Source of the DNA: Bacteroidales bacterium
GTDB taxonomy: Bacteria > Bacteroidota > Bacteroidia > Bacteroidales > UBA932
Assembly (NCBI GenBank): GCA_012510445.1
Contig: JAAZIA010000002.1
Coordinates: forward strand, 1 to 64,000
Direction: 5' to 3'
DNA: 64,000 nucleotides
The notes under the pieces are model-generated. The model ran no database searches and was not told the origin of the DNA. It saw only the letters and a list, made by a program, of their open reading frames with translations. Of the stretch, positions 16,070 to 24,681 are shown piece after piece (position 1 is the first letter of the stretch; every line of letters begins with the position of its first letter). The translations under genes were made by a program, and so were the position numbers.

Positions 16070-16960
16070 ATGGCACAGCAAGATAAAAGTATTATCAATC
16101 AGCAACTTGTGCAGTCTTATCTGTCTTCTGTGATAAGTATATCGCTGGTGTTGCTTATGATTGGGGCTGCCTGTCTGTTGGCCATTAATGCACGTACCGT
16201 TTCTGATTATTTTAAAGAACACCTGGGGGTCACTGTCATTCTGGACAGCCAGACAAAAGATATCGATTCCACATTGCTTGTGAAACAACTTTTGGCGACA
16301 AAGTATGTAAAAGAGGCTGTGCGTGATGCTTATTTTGTTTCCAGAGAACAAGGCTCACGAGAGATGGAAGAGCTGCTTGGTGCAGATTTTATGGATGTGT
16401 TTGAATACAACCCCCTACCTGCTTCTGTGGAGCTGAAGCTGCGTGCCCCTTATGTACATATCGACAGCATTGCACGAATGGAGCAGGCAATGGCTCGCCT
16501 TCCTTTTGTTGAAGAAGTGATGTATCAGGCTCCGCTCGTTTCACTGATAAATAAAAACTTGAGAAATATGGGCGTGGTGCTGGGGGTCGTTATTTTGGCC
16601 TTGCTGATGGTGTCTTTTGCTTTGATTTATAATACGGTCAGGCTTTCTGTTTACGCCAGGCGTTTTACCATCTATACCATGAGGCTGGTAGGTGCTACTA
16701 AGCGTTTTATCAGAAGACCGTTTATGGGGCAGGCCTTTGTGCAAGGTTTTTTATCATCCCTTCTGGCTGTTTTGCTGCTTATGGGGGGGCTATATCTTTT
16801 GCAGCGTAAATTCGCAGGCATTCTAATGTTTGTCTCGCCCATGATGTTTTTGGCTGTTTTGGGGATTATGCTTATCACCGGTGTTTTGCTTTGTTTGGTA
16901 TCTGCTTTTTTTGTTGTTAACCGCATAGTGAGGCTGAAAGCTTCTGCTTTTTATTATTAA
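16070..16960 (+). CDS. ftsX: Cell division protein FtsX
   Basis: A 296-residue membrane protein of the FtsEX ABC-type complex, which controls peptidoglycan hydrolases at the division site. Membrane segments are at about 22-42, 165-190, 222-245 and 255-285, with the extracytoplasmic domain between the first two (includes SREQGSREMEELLG and the PASVELKLR strand). The ATG at 16070 is used because the upstream extension to 15890 is antisense to the previous gene and runs through the promoter. The ATPase partner ftsE is not in the window. It leads the ftsX-DUF3098-uppP-lpxH unit. Confidence 0.94.
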   Translation: MAQQDKSIINQQLVQSYLSSVISISLVLLMIGAACLLAINARTVSDYFKEHLGVTVILDSQTKDIDSTLLVKQLLATKYVKEAVRDAYFVSREQGSREMEELLGADFMDVFEYNPLPASVELKLRAPYVHIDSIARMEQAMARLPFVEEVMYQAPLVSLINKNLRNMGVVLGVVILALLMVSFALIYNTVRLSVYARRFTIYTMRLVGATKRFIRRPFMGQAFVQGFLSSLLAVLLLMGGLYLLQRKFAGILMFVSPMMFLAVLGIMLITGVLLCLVSAFFVVNRIVRLKASAFYY

Positions 16961-16965
16961 ATCTA

Positions 16966-17241
16966 ATGAAAAAACAAAACAAACATAAACAAGAAATAGA
17001 AGAGAAATTTGCCTTGCCACACAGGAACGTTGTGTTGTTGATGGCAACCGTACTAGTTATTGTCTTGGGATTTGCTCTTATGGCAGGGGGCGGCTCTAAG
17101 GACCCGGAGCTGTTTGCAGGTGAAACGCTTTTTAACTTTAGGAGAATGGTCTTAGCGCCTATTTTAGTTTGCGGAGGGTTTGTTTTTGCGATAGTGGCTA
17201 TTCTGCGTATAAAAAAACAAAAAGACAATGAGCGGACTTGA
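16966..17241 (+). CDS. DUF3098 small membrane protein
   Basis: A 91-residue protein with two hydrophobic segments (about 22-40 and 63-82) and charged ends. The middle GGGSKDPELF and the first segment LPHRNVVLLMATVLVIVLGFALM match DUF3098, a Bacteroidota family regularly placed between ftsX and uppP. Function unknown; the constant neighbourhood suggests a link to division or envelope precursor recycling. It overlaps uppP by 14 bp. Confidence 0.88.
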   Translation: MKKQNKHKQEIEEKFALPHRNVVLLMATVLVIVLGFALMAGGGSKDPELFAGETLFNFRRMVLAPILVCGGFVFAIVAILRIKKQKDNERT

Positions 17242-18028
17242 AGCGTTAGTGCTTGGATTGATTCAAGGATTGACTGAGTTTTTGCCGGTCAGCAGTAGCG
17301 GACACCTGGTTATAGTGAAATCTCTTTTTGGGATTGAATCTAAAGATGCTTCTTTCGAGATCATAGTTCATATTGCTACGGTGCTGAGTACTATAGTAGT
17401 TTTTAGGAAGCAAGTATGGGAAATGGTGGCAGATATCGTTCGCTTTCGCAAAACTCCGGCGACAGACCTCACCTTGCGTATTTTGTTTTCTGCTATACCG
17501 GTACTTATTGTAGGGTTGTTTTTTAAGGAACGTGTAGAAGCTCTTTTCACGGCAGGAACCGGTATTGTAGGGTGGATGCTTTTGCTTACGGCCGTGCTGC
17601 TGGGGTTGTCTCAGTGGCTTTCAGTACGCAGACAGAGAGCACAGTCCACCCATCCGGTTAGGTATAGCGATGCATTTATTATAGGAGTGGCGCAAGCTTG
17701 TGCAGTTATGCCCGGACTGTCTCGCTCGGGAGCGACCATTGCCACCGGACTTACGTTGGGTGTAGAGAAAAACAAAGTAGCACCGTTCTCTTTTTTGATG
17801 GTCTTGATCCCGGTGCTGGGAGAAGCTTTCCTAGAAATTCTGGCGGGTGGTTTTGCGCCGGCGGCAACGGGGCTTTCTTTTAGTGCTATGGTCATAGGTT
17901 TCGTTACGGCTTTTGTAACGGGTTTGCTGGCGTGTCGGTTGATGCTGGCTTTGGTACGCAAAATTAAGCTTACCTGGTTTGCCGTTTATTGCCTGTTGGC
18001 AGGGTTGGCCTGCCTGCTGTTTTTCTAA
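17228..18028 (+). CDS. uppP: Undecaprenyl-diphosphatase
   Basis: A 266-residue polytopic membrane enzyme of the BacA/UppP family. It removes a phosphate from undecaprenyl diphosphate so the lipid carrier can be reused for peptidoglycan and O-antigen synthesis. Both signature regions are present: LTEFLPVSSSGHL near residue 15 and MPGLSRSGATIATGL near 160. About seven or eight membrane helices are visible. Its start lies within the DUF3098 gene, and lpxH begins 2 bp after its stop. Confidence 0.97.
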   Translation: MSGLEALVLGLIQGLTEFLPVSSSGHLVIVKSLFGIESKDASFEIIVHIATVLSTIVVFRKQVWEMVADIVRFRKTPATDLTLRILFSAIPVLIVGLFFKERVEALFTAGTGIVGWMLLLTAVLLGLSQWLSVRRQRAQSTHPVRYSDAFIIGVAQACAVMPGLSRSGATIATGLTLGVEKNKVAPFSFLMVLIPVLGEAFLEILAGGFAPAATGLSFSAMVIGFVTAFVTGLLACRLMLALVRKIKLTWFAVYCLLAGLACLLFF

Positions 18029-18030
18029 CC

Positions 18031-18822
18031 ATGGAAGATTTAAAGAGTAAAGGTTATTATTTTGTAGCCGATGTTCATTTGGGCTTGAAAACCGGTAACC
18101 CGGTAGCGCGTGAAAGGCAATTTATTGCTTTCCTGGAAGGCCTGGATACACATACGGCAGGGCTGTTTTTACTGGGAGATATTTTTGATTTTTGGTTCGA
18201 GTATAAACACGTGATCCCAAGAGGGTACACACGAGTGTTGGGGGCGTTGGCCCATGTGGTTGACCGAGGCATTCCCGTTCATTTTTTTCCGGGGAACCAT
18301 GATCTGTGGACGTTTGGTTATTTAGAACAGGAATTAGGGATTCAGGTGCACAGGAATACACTGTATATACCGTTGGACGGGAAGTATTTTTTGTTGGGAC
18401 ACGGCCACAGAATGGGGCGTTATCCTTTTAAAAACAGGGTGTTACACAATATGTTCCACAGCCGCATACTGCAGAAGCTTTTCAGTTGGCTGCACCCGCG
18501 GTGGGCTTTTGCACTAGCCGGGAAATGGTCTGCTTTCAACCGCAATAAGGAATTTGCTACTTACCGTTTTAAAGGTGAAAAAGAGCCGGTTTACCAATAT
18601 GCGACCCATTATGGTAAACCGATAGATTATTGCATAGTGGGGCATTTGCATACCTCTGCACGGTGTTCACTACCGGGTGGCGGAGAATTGATTGTGTTGG
18701 AAGATTGGCTGTCAGTTGGCCATGGCACGGGTGCCGTACGGGGAGAGGTTGGGGTCTTTTGGGGGGCCAAAGAGGGAGAAGTACAAGTAATAAAAGCGGC
18801 CGTCATGGTACATCCGGACTAG
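18031..18822 (+). CDS. lpxH: UDP-2,3-diacylglucosamine diphosphatase family protein
   Basis: A 263-residue calcineurin-like metallophosphatase, probably LpxH, which makes lipid X in lipid A synthesis. Metal-binding motifs are in order: VADVHLG (D14, H16), LLGDIFDFWFEY (49-53), FPGNHDLW (88-90), GHGHRMG and GHLHT. The ATG at 18031 is chosen since the motif block begins 13 residues later. The C-terminal strand region is read through 111 bp that also encode the end of the convergent DUF4294 gene. YbbF-like phosphatases of unknown substrate are the alternative. Confidence 0.88.
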   Translation: MEDLKSKGYYFVADVHLGLKTGNPVARERQFIAFLEGLDTHTAGLFLLGDIFDFWFEYKHVIPRGYTRVLGALAHVVDRGIPVHFFPGNHDLWTFGYLEQELGIQVHRNTLYIPLDGKYFLLGHGHRMGRYPFKNRVLHNMFHSRILQKLFSWLHPRWAFALAGKWSAFNRNKEFATYRFKGEKEPVYQYATHYGKPIDYCIVGHLHTSARCSLPGGGELIVLEDWLSVGHGTGAVRGEVGVFWGAKEGEVQVIKAAVMVHPD

Positions 18823-19461
18823 TTCTTCCAGCTGCTTGTCTTGTCCGTACTTATCGTACGGTTTTTTCATGTCTGCCCCAAAAATGCGGGCTACTCCCTG
18901 CCAGAAGGAAGCCGTTAATCCGCCTCGGTAATTTTTAACAACAGCAAAGGAGGTCATGCCAATTTCACGATCGATGAGCCGGAGCAGAATGCGCCCTTGA
19001 GCAAAGGTGAGCTTTCGCAAAGGACCTTCAAACTCGGCAAAAAGCTCTCGTTCCGTCTTGGTCAAAAAACGCTCTCGTTCCCGCAAGCTGAAATTACTTG
19101 TTTCTAATATACTGTCTGCCCTGTCTAGCCGTTCTCTGGCCTGAAGGGCGTAAGGATAGGCACGGGCAAAATTGTGAACTACCCGATAAAATTCCCTCCA
19201 CTCTTTGTCTTTTTTCCTTTTATCTCTGGTATACACATGAAGAGGCGGGATGGATGAAACAAACAGCGTGTCGCCGTCTTCAATGACATAGCCCATTACG
19301 TAGCCCTGCATCTGTGCGGTTGTTACAGACTGCTTTTGCTTGGCCGTGACAGGCTGCACCTGCCTGGCTTGCGTTGCACGTGTCTGCTCTACCTGAGCAG
19401 ATAGCTCGGGGGTAATGAGCAGGCACAGGAAAAGTGCCGGGAATATCAGTTGTGTTCTCAT
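18712..19461 (-). CDS. DUF4294 exported protein
   Basis: A 249-residue protein with a signal peptide (MRTQLIFPALFLCLLITPELSAQ). The ATG at 19461 is used; a TTG at 19473 would add four residues but overlaps the promoter box. The DUF4294 core runs from GYVMGYVIEDGDTLFVSSIPP through the charged EWREFYRVVHNFARAYPYA to LRKLTFAQGRILLRLIDREIGMTSF and the Trp/Phe-rich WQGVARIFGADMKKPYD. Function unknown. The last 37 codons overlap lpxH on the other strand; as I remember the family, its conserved core ends near the start of that overlap. Confidence 0.85.
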   Translation of the reverse strand: MRTQLIFPALFLCLLITPELSAQVEQTRATQARQVQPVTAKQKQSVTTAQMQGYVMGYVIEDGDTLFVSSIPPLHVYTRDKRKKDKEWREFYRVVHNFARAYPYALQARERLDRADSILETSNFSLRERERFLTKTERELFAEFEGPLRKLTFAQGRILLRLIDREIGMTSFAVVKNYRGGLTASFWQGVARIFGADMKKPYDKYGQDKQLEELVRMYHDGRFYYLYFSLFGPPKDPNLSPYGTRAMAN

Positions 19462-19470
19462 TTTCTTTAA

Positions 19471-19478
19471 CAAAAGTA
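19471..19478 (-). promoter_or_regulatory. -7 box of DUF4294 gene
   Basis: TACTTTTG on the minus strand ends 9 nt before the ATG at 19461, predicting a leader of only a few nucleotides. Confidence 0.45.
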
Positions 19479-19510
19479 ATAAAATTGAGATTAAGTGGTA
19501 TGTTTACCAG

Positions 19511-20569
19511 ATGAAACTGTTACTCTTTATTTGTTTTCTGATGCCCTCCTTTATGCCCGACTCGTTGGATTTGAGGGTTGAACAACTTCACGATTCCATC
19601 CTATCTATAGATACACACAACGATTTTGCCATGATGTATGCTTTTCCCCGGATGGAATATAGTGTAACTAAAGGTCAGGTTTCTTTTGAGTTGATGAAAA
19701 AGGGACGGTTAGATGCTGCTTTTTTTGCTGCTTTTCAGGCACAGGGACCTTGTACAGAAGAAGGGCACGAACATGCCAAGTTTCTTTCAGACAGTATGTT
19801 GTTGTCTTTGCACCGTTATGCAGCAGAGCATAAACACCTGGGAGGTATAGCTTACTCGGCACAGGAGGTAAGAGACCTAAAGGCACAAGGTAAGGTGGCC
19901 ATGCTTCTTTCTATAGAAAACGCCTATTGTCTGGGAGAGGACATTTCTTTGGTGGATCATTATTATGACTTGGGTGTGAGGATGATAGGACTTACTCATA
20001 ACGGTGACAACTGTGTGGCAGATGCAGGCACAGATTCTACACAGACACATGGAGGTTTGTCTGCGTTTGGCTACGAAGTCATTCGCCGGATGAACCGTTT
20101 AGGTATAATAGTAGACGTATCGCATGCCTCTAGACAAGCATGTCTACAAGCGGTGGAAGCCAGCCAAACACCTATTATGGCCAGTCATTCCGGGGTGTAT
20201 GCTTTAAAGCCCATCCCCAGAAACCTGACAGACAAAGAAATCATAGCCATAGCAAAAAAAGGCGGCGTGATCCAGATTTCCATTGGACGGTATTTCTTGT
20301 CCACTTTGCCAAAGGCTCAGGTAGGCTTGCCGCATTTGGTAGAGCATATCAACTACGTAGTGGAACTTGTGGGTATTGATCATGTAGGTATAGGGAGTGA
20401 TTTTGATGGCGGAGGAGGGATTGTTGGGGTAGAAGATATGGGGAAGATGAAAGCGATTACCCGAGCATTACTGGAAGAAGGATATTCAGAGAGTGAAATC
20501 AGGAAATTATGGGGTGACAATGTTTTGCGCGTAATGGAAGCTGCAGAGACATACGCCAAGAGTTTCTAA
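19511..20569 (+). CDS. Membrane dipeptidase (peptidase family M19)
   Basis: A 352-residue metallopeptidase of the renal-dipeptidase family that cleaves dipeptides. Metal-ligand motifs are visible: SIDTHNDF near the N-terminus, the bridging Glu in LLSIENAY, VDVSHAS and IMASHSGVYAL for the two His, and IGSDFDGGGG for the late Asp. A short signal peptide (MKLLLFICFLMPSFM) suggests export. The ATG at 19511 is chosen; a weak -7 box TATGTTTA (19499-19506) ends 4 nt before it. It lies directly upstream of the ribosomal operon. Confidence 0.92.
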   Translation: MKLLLFICFLMPSFMPDSLDLRVEQLHDSILSIDTHNDFAMMYAFPRMEYSVTKGQVSFELMKKGRLDAAFFAAFQAQGPCTEEGHEHAKFLSDSMLLSLHRYAAEHKHLGGIAYSAQEVRDLKAQGKVAMLLSIENAYCLGEDISLVDHYYDLGVRMIGLTHNGDNCVADAGTDSTQTHGGLSAFGYEVIRRMNRLGIIVDVSHASRQACLQAVEASQTPIMASHSGVYALKPIPRNLTDKEIIAIAKKGGVIQISIGRYFLSTLPKAQVGLPHLVEHINYVVELVGIDHVGIGSDFDGGGGIVGVEDMGKMKAITRALLEEGYSESEIRKLWGDNVLRVMEAAETYAKSF

Positions 20570-20598
20570 CATTATTCGCCCGTTTTTGTTCATAAATT

Positions 20599-20629
20599 TT
20601 TGTAAATCAGAAATTAAGTTCTATCTTTG
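20599..20629 (+). promoter_or_regulatory. Canonical promoter of the rplP-rplQ ribosomal operon
   Basis: TTTG (20599-20602), 19-bp spacer, TATCTTTG (20622-20629): an ideal Bacteroidota promoter. The transcript would carry a leader of about 120 nt before rplP. Confidence 0.8.
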
Positions 20630-20635
20630 CAACCC

Positions 20636-20756
20636 GCAATTTTAGGGTAAGCCCACTCTAACAACCTGCGAATCAAGGGATTGTGTTTGCAGTCCCCCTA
20701 CACATGCACCGAAGCAATAATACATATTTACGTTACGTTAAACGTTAGGAAAAACA
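20636..20756 (+). promoter_or_regulatory. Long leader of ribosomal operon, possible autoregulatory RNA
   Basis: About 120 nt from the predicted transcription start to the rplP ATG, much longer than other leaders in the window. It contains short pairable pieces (for example GGGA ... TCCC near 20675-20700) and the repeat ACGTTA near 20730-20750, but I cannot derive a convincing fold by hand. An r-protein binding site is possible by analogy with other r-protein operons. Confidence 0.3.
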
Positions 20757-21176
20757 ATGTTACAACCTAAAAAAACAAAGTTCAGAAGGCAACAAAAAGG
20801 CCGCATGAAAGGTATGGCTCAGCGAGGCAATCAGCTTGCCTTTGGGTCATTCGGAATCAAGGCTACGGAGTCCTGCTGGTTGACCGGCCGTCAGATAGAG
20901 GCCGCACGTCAGGCTGTCACACGTTATATGAAACGTGAAGGACAGCTTTGGATTCGCGTATTCCCGGACAAGCCTTATACCAGAAAACCTGCTGAAGTTC
21001 GTATGGGTAAAGGGAAAGGCTCTCCGGAAGGATTTGTCTGTCCCGTAACGCCCGGACGGCTTTTGCTGGAGGTAGAAGGTGTGCCCTACGAGGTAGCAAA
21101 GGAAGCCCTAAGGTTGGGTGCCCAAAAGCTGCCTATAGTTACCAAATTTGTGGTACGCAGAGATTATGTAGAATGA
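20757..21176 (+). CDS. rplP: Ribosomal protein L16
   Basis: A 139-residue 50S protein near the peptidyl-transferase centre and A-site. The sequence is standard: [19 protein letters not shown], then [33 protein letters not shown] and the [11 protein letters not shown] loop. It is the first gene of this operon. In related genomes rpsC and the S10-group genes normally precede it; here a dipeptidase gene and a fresh promoter take their place. Confidence 0.98.
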   Translation: MLQPKKTKFRRQQKGRMKGMAQRGNQLAFGSFGIKATESCWLTGRQIEAARQAVTRYMKREGQLWIRVFPDKPYTRKPAEVRMGKGKGSPEGFVCPVTPGRLLLEVEGVPYEVAKEALRLGAQKLPIVTKFVVRRDYVE

Positions 21177-21192
21177 AATTAGTTTAACAACA

Positions 21193-21393
21193 ATGAAAGC
21201 ACCTGAAATACGCGAGTTATCTGTGAAAGATTTAAGCGATCGTATTGAGGCGGAAAAAGTAAATTTGCTTCGTCTTAAAATGAATCACGCCATCTCTCCT
21301 TTAGATGATTTATCACAAATAAAAAAAGCACGTCGCACCATTGCACGCATGCTTACGATTTTGAGTGAAGCTCAGGCCAAAGAGGATCTTTAA
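21193..21393 (+). CDS. rpmC: Ribosomal protein L29
   Basis: A 66-residue two-helix 50S protein at the exit of the polypeptide tunnel. It has the usual IRELSVKDLSDRIEAEKVNLLRLKMNHAISPLDDLSQIKKARRTIARMLT layout, slightly diverged where many homologues have Q-L-x-N. It sits 16 bp after rplP and 11 bp before rpsQ, in the normal order. Confidence 0.96.
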   Translation: MKAPEIRELSVKDLSDRIEAEKVNLLRLKMNHAISPLDDLSQIKKARRTIARMLTILSEAQAKEDL

Positions 21394-21404
21394 TGTATTG
21401 ATTC

Positions 21405-21659
21405 ATGGAAAGAAATCTAAGAAAAGAAAGAACAGGATTGGTGGTCAGCAATAAAATGGATAAATCCATAGTAGTTGCTGTAAAAAGGAAAGTAAAGCAC
21501 CCCATATACGGTAAGTATGTTAATAAAACCACCAGATTTGTTGCACACGATCAAAACAACGAATGCAACGAGGGTGATACGGTACGCATAATGGAAACCC
21601 GGCCTTTGAGTAAAACCAAATGCTGGCGTTTAGTTGAAATTCTTGAAAAAGCCAAATAG
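21405..21659 (+). CDS. rpsQ: Ribosomal protein S17
   Basis: An 84-residue OB-fold 30S protein that binds 16S rRNA early in assembly. Signature features are [34 protein letters not shown], the H-x-x-x-N-x-C-x-x-G-D-x-V segment, and the final [16 protein letters not shown]. Only 2 bp separate it from rplN. Confidence 0.98.
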   Translation: MERNLRKERTGLVVSNKMDKSIVVAVKRKVKHPIYGKYVNKTTRFVAHDQNNECNEGDTVRIMETRPLSKTKCWRLVEILEKAK

Positions 21660-21661
21660 CC

Positions 21662-22030
21662 ATGATACAGCAAGAATCACGTTTATTAGTGGCTGACAAC
21701 AGCGGAGCAAAGGAGGTTCTTTGCATTCGTGTTCTGGGCGGTACAAGACGCCGCTACGCCCGTATTGGAGATACCATAATAGTTACGGTAAAGAGCGCTG
21801 TTCCCGGTGGAGGAGATGCCAAAAAAGGCACTCTCTCTAAAGCCGTGGTGGTAAGAACAAAGAAAGAAATCCGTCGTCCGGACGGATCGTATATACGCTT
21901 TGATGACAATGCCTGTGTTTTGTTGAGCAATACCGGTGAGTTGCGTGGAACACGTATCTTTGGACCGGTTGCCCGTGAACTCAGGAATCGTTATATGAAA
22001 ATTGTATCACTTGCCCCGGAGGTATTATAA
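21662..22030 (+). CDS. rplN: Ribosomal protein L14
   Basis: A 122-residue 50S protein at the subunit interface, contacting 16S rRNA. It matches along its full length, from [33 protein letters not shown] to [24 protein letters not shown]. Standard spc-operon position between rpsQ and rplX. Confidence 0.98.
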   Translation: MIQQESRLLVADNSGAKEVLCIRVLGGTRRRYARIGDTIIVTVKSAVPGGGDAKKGTLSKAVVVRTKKEIRRPDGSYIRFDDNACVLLSNTGELRGTRIFGPVARELRNRYMKIVSLAPEVL

Positions 22031-22040
22031 GAGGTGAACC

Positions 22041-22364
22041 ATGAGCAAAAAACTGCACATAAAAAAAGGAGACACGGTATTTGTTAATACCGGAGAAGAT
22101 AAAGGGAAAACGGGGAGGGTGCTGGAGGTAAGACCTGCAGAACAGAGAGCTATTGTAGAGGGTGTAAATTTGATAAGCAAACATACCAAACCTTCTGCAA
22201 GGCATCCCCAGGGTGGCATCATAAAACAAGAAGCCCCCGTTCATATTTCCAACTTGCAGGTAGTAGACCCTGCTAAAGGAGGTCCTACACGTATAGGGCG
22301 TCGTCTGAATGAAAAAGGCAAGCGGGTTCGTTATGCAAAAAAATCTGGAGAGGAGATTAAATAA
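22041..22364 (+). CDS. rplX: Ribosomal protein L24
   Basis: A 107-residue 50S assembly-initiator protein with the KOW motif near the N-terminus ([23 protein letters not shown]) and [33 protein letters not shown]. An AGAGGTGA stretch 5 bp before the ATG could act as a weak ribosome-binding site. Its last base is the first base of rplE. Confidence 0.97.
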   Translation: MSKKLHIKKGDTVFVNTGEDKGKTGRVLEVRPAEQRAIVEGVNLISKHTKPSARHPQGGIIKQEAPVHISNLQVVDPAKGGPTRIGRRLNEKGKRVRYAKKSGEEIK

Positions 22365-22969
22365 TGGCAAAAGCAGTTAAAAAAGAACAAGCAACATCCC
22401 CGGTACCGAAAGGTTACGTGCCGGCACTGCAGAAAAAATACAGAGAAACCATTGTTCCCAAATTGATGAAAGAATTTGGTTACAAATCTATAATGCAGGT
22501 TCCCCGGTTAGACAAGATTGTTTTGAATGAAGGGGTGGGAGCTGCAGTAGCAGATAGAAAACTGATAGAAACAGCTCAACAAGAACTTACGCTTATTGCA
22601 GGGCAAAAAGCCGTTCAAACTGTTTCTACTAAAGACGTGTCTAACTTTAAGCTTCGTAAAGGTATGCCTATTGGAGTAAAAGTTACGTTACGTGGTGCCA
22701 AAATGTACGAGTTTCTGGATCGTCTTATTTCCATTGCCTTGCCCCGAATAAGGGACTTTAAAGGAATTGCGGAAAAATTTGACGGAAGAGGCAATTACAC
22801 ATTAGGCATTAAAGAGCAAATTATTTTTCCGGAGATTGATATTGATAAGATTTCCAAAATTATGGGCGTAGAAGTTACTTTTGTCACGAATACTAACAAA
22901 GACAAAGAAGCTTATGCCTTGTTAAAGGAATTTGGATTACCGTTTAAGAACATAAAAAAAACACAATAA
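22364..22969 (+). CDS. rplE: Ribosomal protein L5
   Basis: A 201-residue 50S protein of the central protuberance that contacts 5S rRNA and P-site tRNA. It is about 15-20 residues longer than the usual L5 because of an N-terminal extension ([16 protein letters not shown]) before the conserved [19 protein letters not shown]. The core has [13 protein letters not shown] and [17 protein letters not shown]. Start and stop codons abut rplX and rpsN. Confidence 0.97.
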   Translation: MAKAVKKEQATSPVPKGYVPALQKKYRETIVPKLMKEFGYKSIMQVPRLDKIVLNEGVGAAVADRKLIETAQQELTLIAGQKAVQTVSTKDVSNFKLRKGMPIGVKVTLRGAKMYEFLDRLISIALPRIRDFKGIAEKFDGRGNYTLGIKEQIIFPEIDIDKISKIMGVEVTFVTNTNKDKEAYALLKEFGLPFKNIKKTQ

Positions 22970-23239
22970 ATGGCAAAAGAATCAATGAAAGCGCGCGAGG
23001 TTAAGCGGGCCCGTTTGGTAGCCAAATATGCAGAGAAAAGGAAGGCTCTGAAAGAGGCCGGAGATTGGGAAGGTTTGGCAAAACTACCCAGGAACTCAAG
23101 TCCTGTACGACTGCATAACCGCTGTTCCATTACGGGCAGACCCAAAGGGTACATGCGAAAGTTTGGTATTTCCCGGATACAGTTCAGGGAAATGGCAAGC
23201 AACGGCTTGATCCCGGGCGTGCGTAAAGCAAGCTGGTAG
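22970..23239 (+). CDS. rpsN: Ribosomal protein S14, zinc-free type
   Basis: An 89-residue 30S protein of the long C-minus type: it lacks the CxxC...CxxC zinc ribbon, and its only Cys is in [13 protein letters not shown]. The C-terminal [24 protein letters not shown] is intact. It begins at the base following the rplE stop. An 89-bp gap follows before rpsH, the largest inside this half of the operon. Confidence 0.97.
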   Translation: MAKESMKAREVKRARLVAKYAEKRKALKEAGDWEGLAKLPRNSSPVRLHNRCSITGRPKGYMRKFGISRIQFREMASNGLIPGVRKASW

Positions 23240-23328
23240 TACACGACCGGTCCTACAAACCGGCCATACATATTATTTTATTGGATATCGGGCAATTTAT
23301 TGTCGAAAACAAATTTAAAACTTTTATT

Positions 23329-23724
23329 ATGACTGATCCAATAGCAGATTATCTGACAAGGATTCGTAATGCGGTACAAGCAAGACACAAGGTCGTTGAA
23401 ATTCCCGCATCTAGGGTAAAAGCGGAACTCACCCGTGTTTTACATGAAAAAGGGTACATCCTAAGCTATAAGATTGAAGAAGGAAAACCCTCAAACATCA
23501 TTAAGATTGCTCTCAAATACCATCCCGAGACAAAACAATCGGCCATCAAAAAAATGATCCGTGTTTCCCGTCCCGGTTTGCGCTATTATACAAAGGTGGA
23601 GAAAATGCCCCGTGTTTTGAACGGACTGGGTATAGCTATTATTTCTACCTCTAAAGGCATCATCACCGACAAAGAGGCCAAAACGCTCAACGTAGGAGGT
23701 GAAGTTATGTGTTACGTATATTAA
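23329..23724 (+). CDS. rpsH: Ribosomal protein S8
   Basis: A 131-residue 30S protein binding helix 21 of 16S rRNA. The ATG at 23329 starts the conserved MTDPIADYLTRIRNAVQARHKVVEIPAS; an upstream in-frame ATG at 23281 would add 16 residues with no family match. The C-terminus LNGLGIAIISTSKGIITDKEAKTLNVGGEVMCYVY is typical. In E. coli S8 represses this operon; no equivalent site is evident here. Confidence 0.97.
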   Translation: MTDPIADYLTRIRNAVQARHKVVEIPASRVKAELTRVLHEKGYILSYKIEEGKPSNIIKIALKYHPETKQSAIKKMIRVSRPGLRYYTKVEKMPRVLNGLGIAIISTSKGIITDKEAKTLNVGGEVMCYVY

Positions 23725-23737
23725 TTAACTGAACAAT

Positions 23738-24295
23738 ATGTCACGAATAGGAAAACTCCCTGTAAACCTGCCAGAAGGTGTGAGTGTAGACATAGACCCA
23801 CACAATTTGGTTACGGTGAAAGGCCCTCTGGGAACGCTTGAACAAAAAGTGGATCCGGATATTAAAATAAAGATAGAGGGAACCGAGCTTACGTTAGAAC
23901 GCCCTACCGACCAGCCCAGACACAGATCTTTACACGGCTTGTACCGGGCATTGATCCATAATATGGTGGTTGGTGTTTCTGAAGGATATACCATCAAACA
24001 AGAATTGGTGGGTGTAGGATACCGAGTAGAGGCCAAAGGGCAACTTTTGGAATTTAGTCTGGGGTATTCTCATGACATTCACTTTATGCTACCCGACGAG
24101 GTAAAAGCTTCTGTTGAAGTAGCACGCAGAGGGGCCAATCCCATCTTGACGCTAACGAGCTATGACAAACAACTGTTAGGAACAGTAGCTGCTAAAATTC
24201 GCTCGTTGCGTAAACCTGAACCGTACAAGGGTAAAGGTATTAAGTTTGTAGGTGAACAAATTCGCCGGAAAGCCGGAAAATCGGCAGGGGTTTAA
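23738..24295 (+). CDS. rplF: Ribosomal protein L6
   Basis: A 185-residue 50S protein near the factor-binding site, built from two repeated domains. It begins [17 protein letters not shown] and ends with the typical [28 protein letters not shown]. It follows rpsH by 13 bp with no recognisable Shine-Dalgarno. Confidence 0.98.
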   Translation: MSRIGKLPVNLPEGVSVDIDPHNLVTVKGPLGTLEQKVDPDIKIKIEGTELTLERPTDQPRHRSLHGLYRALIHNMVVGVSEGYTIKQELVGVGYRVEAKGQLLEFSLGYSHDIHFMLPDEVKASVEVARRGANPILTLTSYDKQLLGTVAAKIRSLRKPEPYKGKGIKFVGEQIRRKAGKSAGV

Positions 24296-24312
24296 TAGTA
24301 GGAGGTAAAATT

Positions 24313-24675
24313 ATGGCGTTAACAAAACGAGCAAGAAGACAACGGATCAGATACCGTATTCGTAAGCGGATATCGGGAACTCCTGAACGCCCCAGAATGG
24401 CTGTTTACAGGAGTAATAAACAAATATACGTGCAATTGATAGACGATACTAACGGAGTTACGCTTGCGCAAGCTTCTTCCAGAGATGCTTCTTTGGCAGA
24501 AGAGAAAAATGGGAAAACTCCCGTGCAAACAGCAGCTCTAGTAGGTAAATTGATCGCAGAACGGGCATTGGAAAAAGGGATTTCCACCGTTTCTTTTGAC
24601 CGCGGAGGTTATCTCTTTCACGGAAGGGTTAAAAGTTTAGCAGATGCTGCCAGAGAAGGCGGTCTTAAATTCTAA
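24313..24675 (+). CDS. rplR: Ribosomal protein L18
   Basis: A 120-residue 50S protein that binds 5S rRNA with L5. Typical features are [41 protein letters not shown] and the final [26 protein letters not shown]. Unusual for this phylum, a perfect AGGAGG (24300-24305) lies 7 bp before the ATG. Confidence 0.98.
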   Translation: MALTKRARRQRIRYRIRKRISGTPERPRMAVYRSNKQIYVQLIDDTNGVTLAQASSRDASLAEEKNGKTPVQTAALVGKLIAERALEKGISTVSFDRGGYLFHGRVKSLADAAREGGLKF

Positions 24676-24681
24676 AAGGAT

